A stretch of DNA of 64,000 bases. It comes from an uncultured Clostridia bacterium (GTDB lineage Bacteria; Bacillota; Clostridia; Christensenellales; UBA3700). The stretch is taken from the NCBI GenBank assembly GCA_947038565.1, contig CAMQWP010000002.1:62001-126000 (forward strand). Direction: 5' to 3'. Positions 63,559-64,000 of this stretch are shown here, piece after piece. The first letter of the stretch is position 1. The number at the start of each line of letters is the position of its first letter. A program made the translations under genes and the position numbers. The notes below the pieces were generated by a model. That model did not search any database. It saw only the letters and a program-made list of their open reading frames with translations, and was not told the DNA's origin.

Positions 63559-64000
63559 TTATACACCAAGCAACATCATAAGCGCACTAGCGATATAAGG
63601 ACGCATAGTAGAAAGCTCGATGATATTATCAATATAGCCGTCTTTAGCACTGATAAATGGATTAGCCTGAAGCTCAGCATACTTAGCAGCTAGCTTATCA
63701 CGCATTTCTCCAGCCTTAAGCTCTTCTGGGTAAGCGATACTTACAGCAGCTTGGCTTGTGATAGGACTGATCTCAGCATTAACACCAGCGATAGAGTAAT
63801 CAAAACCGATACCCTTTGATGCAAATAATGTGTAAGCCATACCGATAGCTTTACCAGTGATAACGCTTATCATAGGACAAGTGCTACTATTGATAGCTAC
63901 CATAAGTTTAGCGATTTTCTTAGAAAGACCACTAACCTCATCAGCAAGAGTAGACTTGATACCTAAACAATCTACAAGAGATATGATAGGAAGACCATTG
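63559..64000 (-). CDS. Acyl-CoA carboxyltransferase (MmdA/12S-like), N-terminus off-window
   Basis: The frame stays open from the stop at 63559 to the window edge (147 codons), so only the C-terminal part is seen. It reads PIISLVDCLGIKS, then SVITGKAIGMAYTLFASKGIG, SITSQAAVSIAYPEELKAGE-type blocks and ends RPYIASALMMLLGV. This matches the C-terminal half of the crotonase-like carboxyltransferase family (MmdA, PccB, 12S of transcarboxylase). It is the first visible gene of the decarboxylase operon, 12 bases before oadG. The short internal ATG at 63903 is not the real start. Confidence 0.9.
   Translation of the reverse strand, partial: NGLPIISLVDCLGIKSTLADEVSGLSKKIAKLMVAINSSTCPMISVITGKAIGMAYTLFASKGIGFDYSIAGVNAEISPITSQAAVSIAYPEELKAGEMRDKLAAKYAELQANPFISAKDGYIDNIIELSTMRPYIASALMMLLGV

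Noticed and set aside
63559..63903. Carboxyltransferase gene starting at the ATG at 63903
   Set aside because: The same frame continues without a stop to the window edge and the extra residues match the family, so the true start is beyond 64000.

Overview
The window is AT-rich chromosomal DNA from a low-GC Firmicute, most likely an anaerobic member of the Clostridia. The evidence is the gene families and gene order: a Gram-positive division and cell-wall (dcw) cluster, HPr kinase, the sporulation-associated families SpoVD and YlbJ, Pta-AckA, a Na+-pumping biotin decarboxylase operon, YceD-RpmF-PlsX-Rnc, and AGGAGG-type ribosome binding sites with clean TTGACA/TATAAT promoters. No rRNA, phage, transposon or CRISPR array is visible. 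Species cannot be named from sequence alone.

Layout. 1-5.4 kb: a truncated SF1 helicase-like ATPase paired with a DUF1294 membrane protein, a CNNM/CorC membrane protein and citrate synthase, all on the minus strand. 5.8-7.1 kb (+): a 57-residue acidic ORF coupled to a cation diffusion facilitator whose metal-site residues look manganese-type. 7.4-22.6 kb (minus): mraZ-rsmH-(ftsL position)-spoVD/pbp2 | murE-mraY-murD-ftsW-murA-ftsQ | ftsA-ftsZ. Terminators divide it into three blocks, murG and murC are missing, and the ftsL slot holds a protein that does not look like FtsL. 22.6-28.4 kb: a gene-poor stretch with a tandem repeat and a zinc-ribbon ORF, then a metallophosphoesterase, tRNA-Arg(CCT), a DUF1648 protein, a GPH-type transporter and a DivIVA-family protein.

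28.5-42.8 kb: Lgt with a membrane protein, divergent galK/galT, a secreted nuclease-fold lipoprotein, nadE, hprK-HAD phosphatase-uvrC, an ArsR regulator, pgi, a sugar-phosphate isomerase-like protein and a solitary MazF-type endoribonuclease. 42.9-56.8 kb (minus): recX-birA-P1 peptidase-nnrE/D as one overlapping unit, a hypothetical protein, rpsU, HIT, plsX-rnc-prmA-rsmE-mtaB, yceD-rpmF and pta-ackA. 57.0-59.2 kb (+): tmcAL and ylbJ. 59.6-64 kb (minus): a decarboxylase operon with two different carboxyltransferases, a separate biotin carrier and the OadB/OadG membrane subunits, cut by the window edge.

How they work together. The dcw block makes lipid II precursors and the divisome. galK/galT and pgi feed sugars into glycolysis, pta-ackA makes acetate and ATP, and the decarboxylase operon would turn carboxylate metabolism into a Na+ gradient. 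BirA, 13 kb away, is the likely ligase that biotinylates the carrier. HprK provides carbon-catabolite signalling. I found no single obviously new system. The best leads are the two-carboxyltransferase operon, the non-FtsL protein at the ftsL locus, the Cys-rich insertion in the NAD(P)HX repair enzyme, and two genes (recX and the metallophosphoesterase) whose promoters place the start codon at the transcript 5' end.
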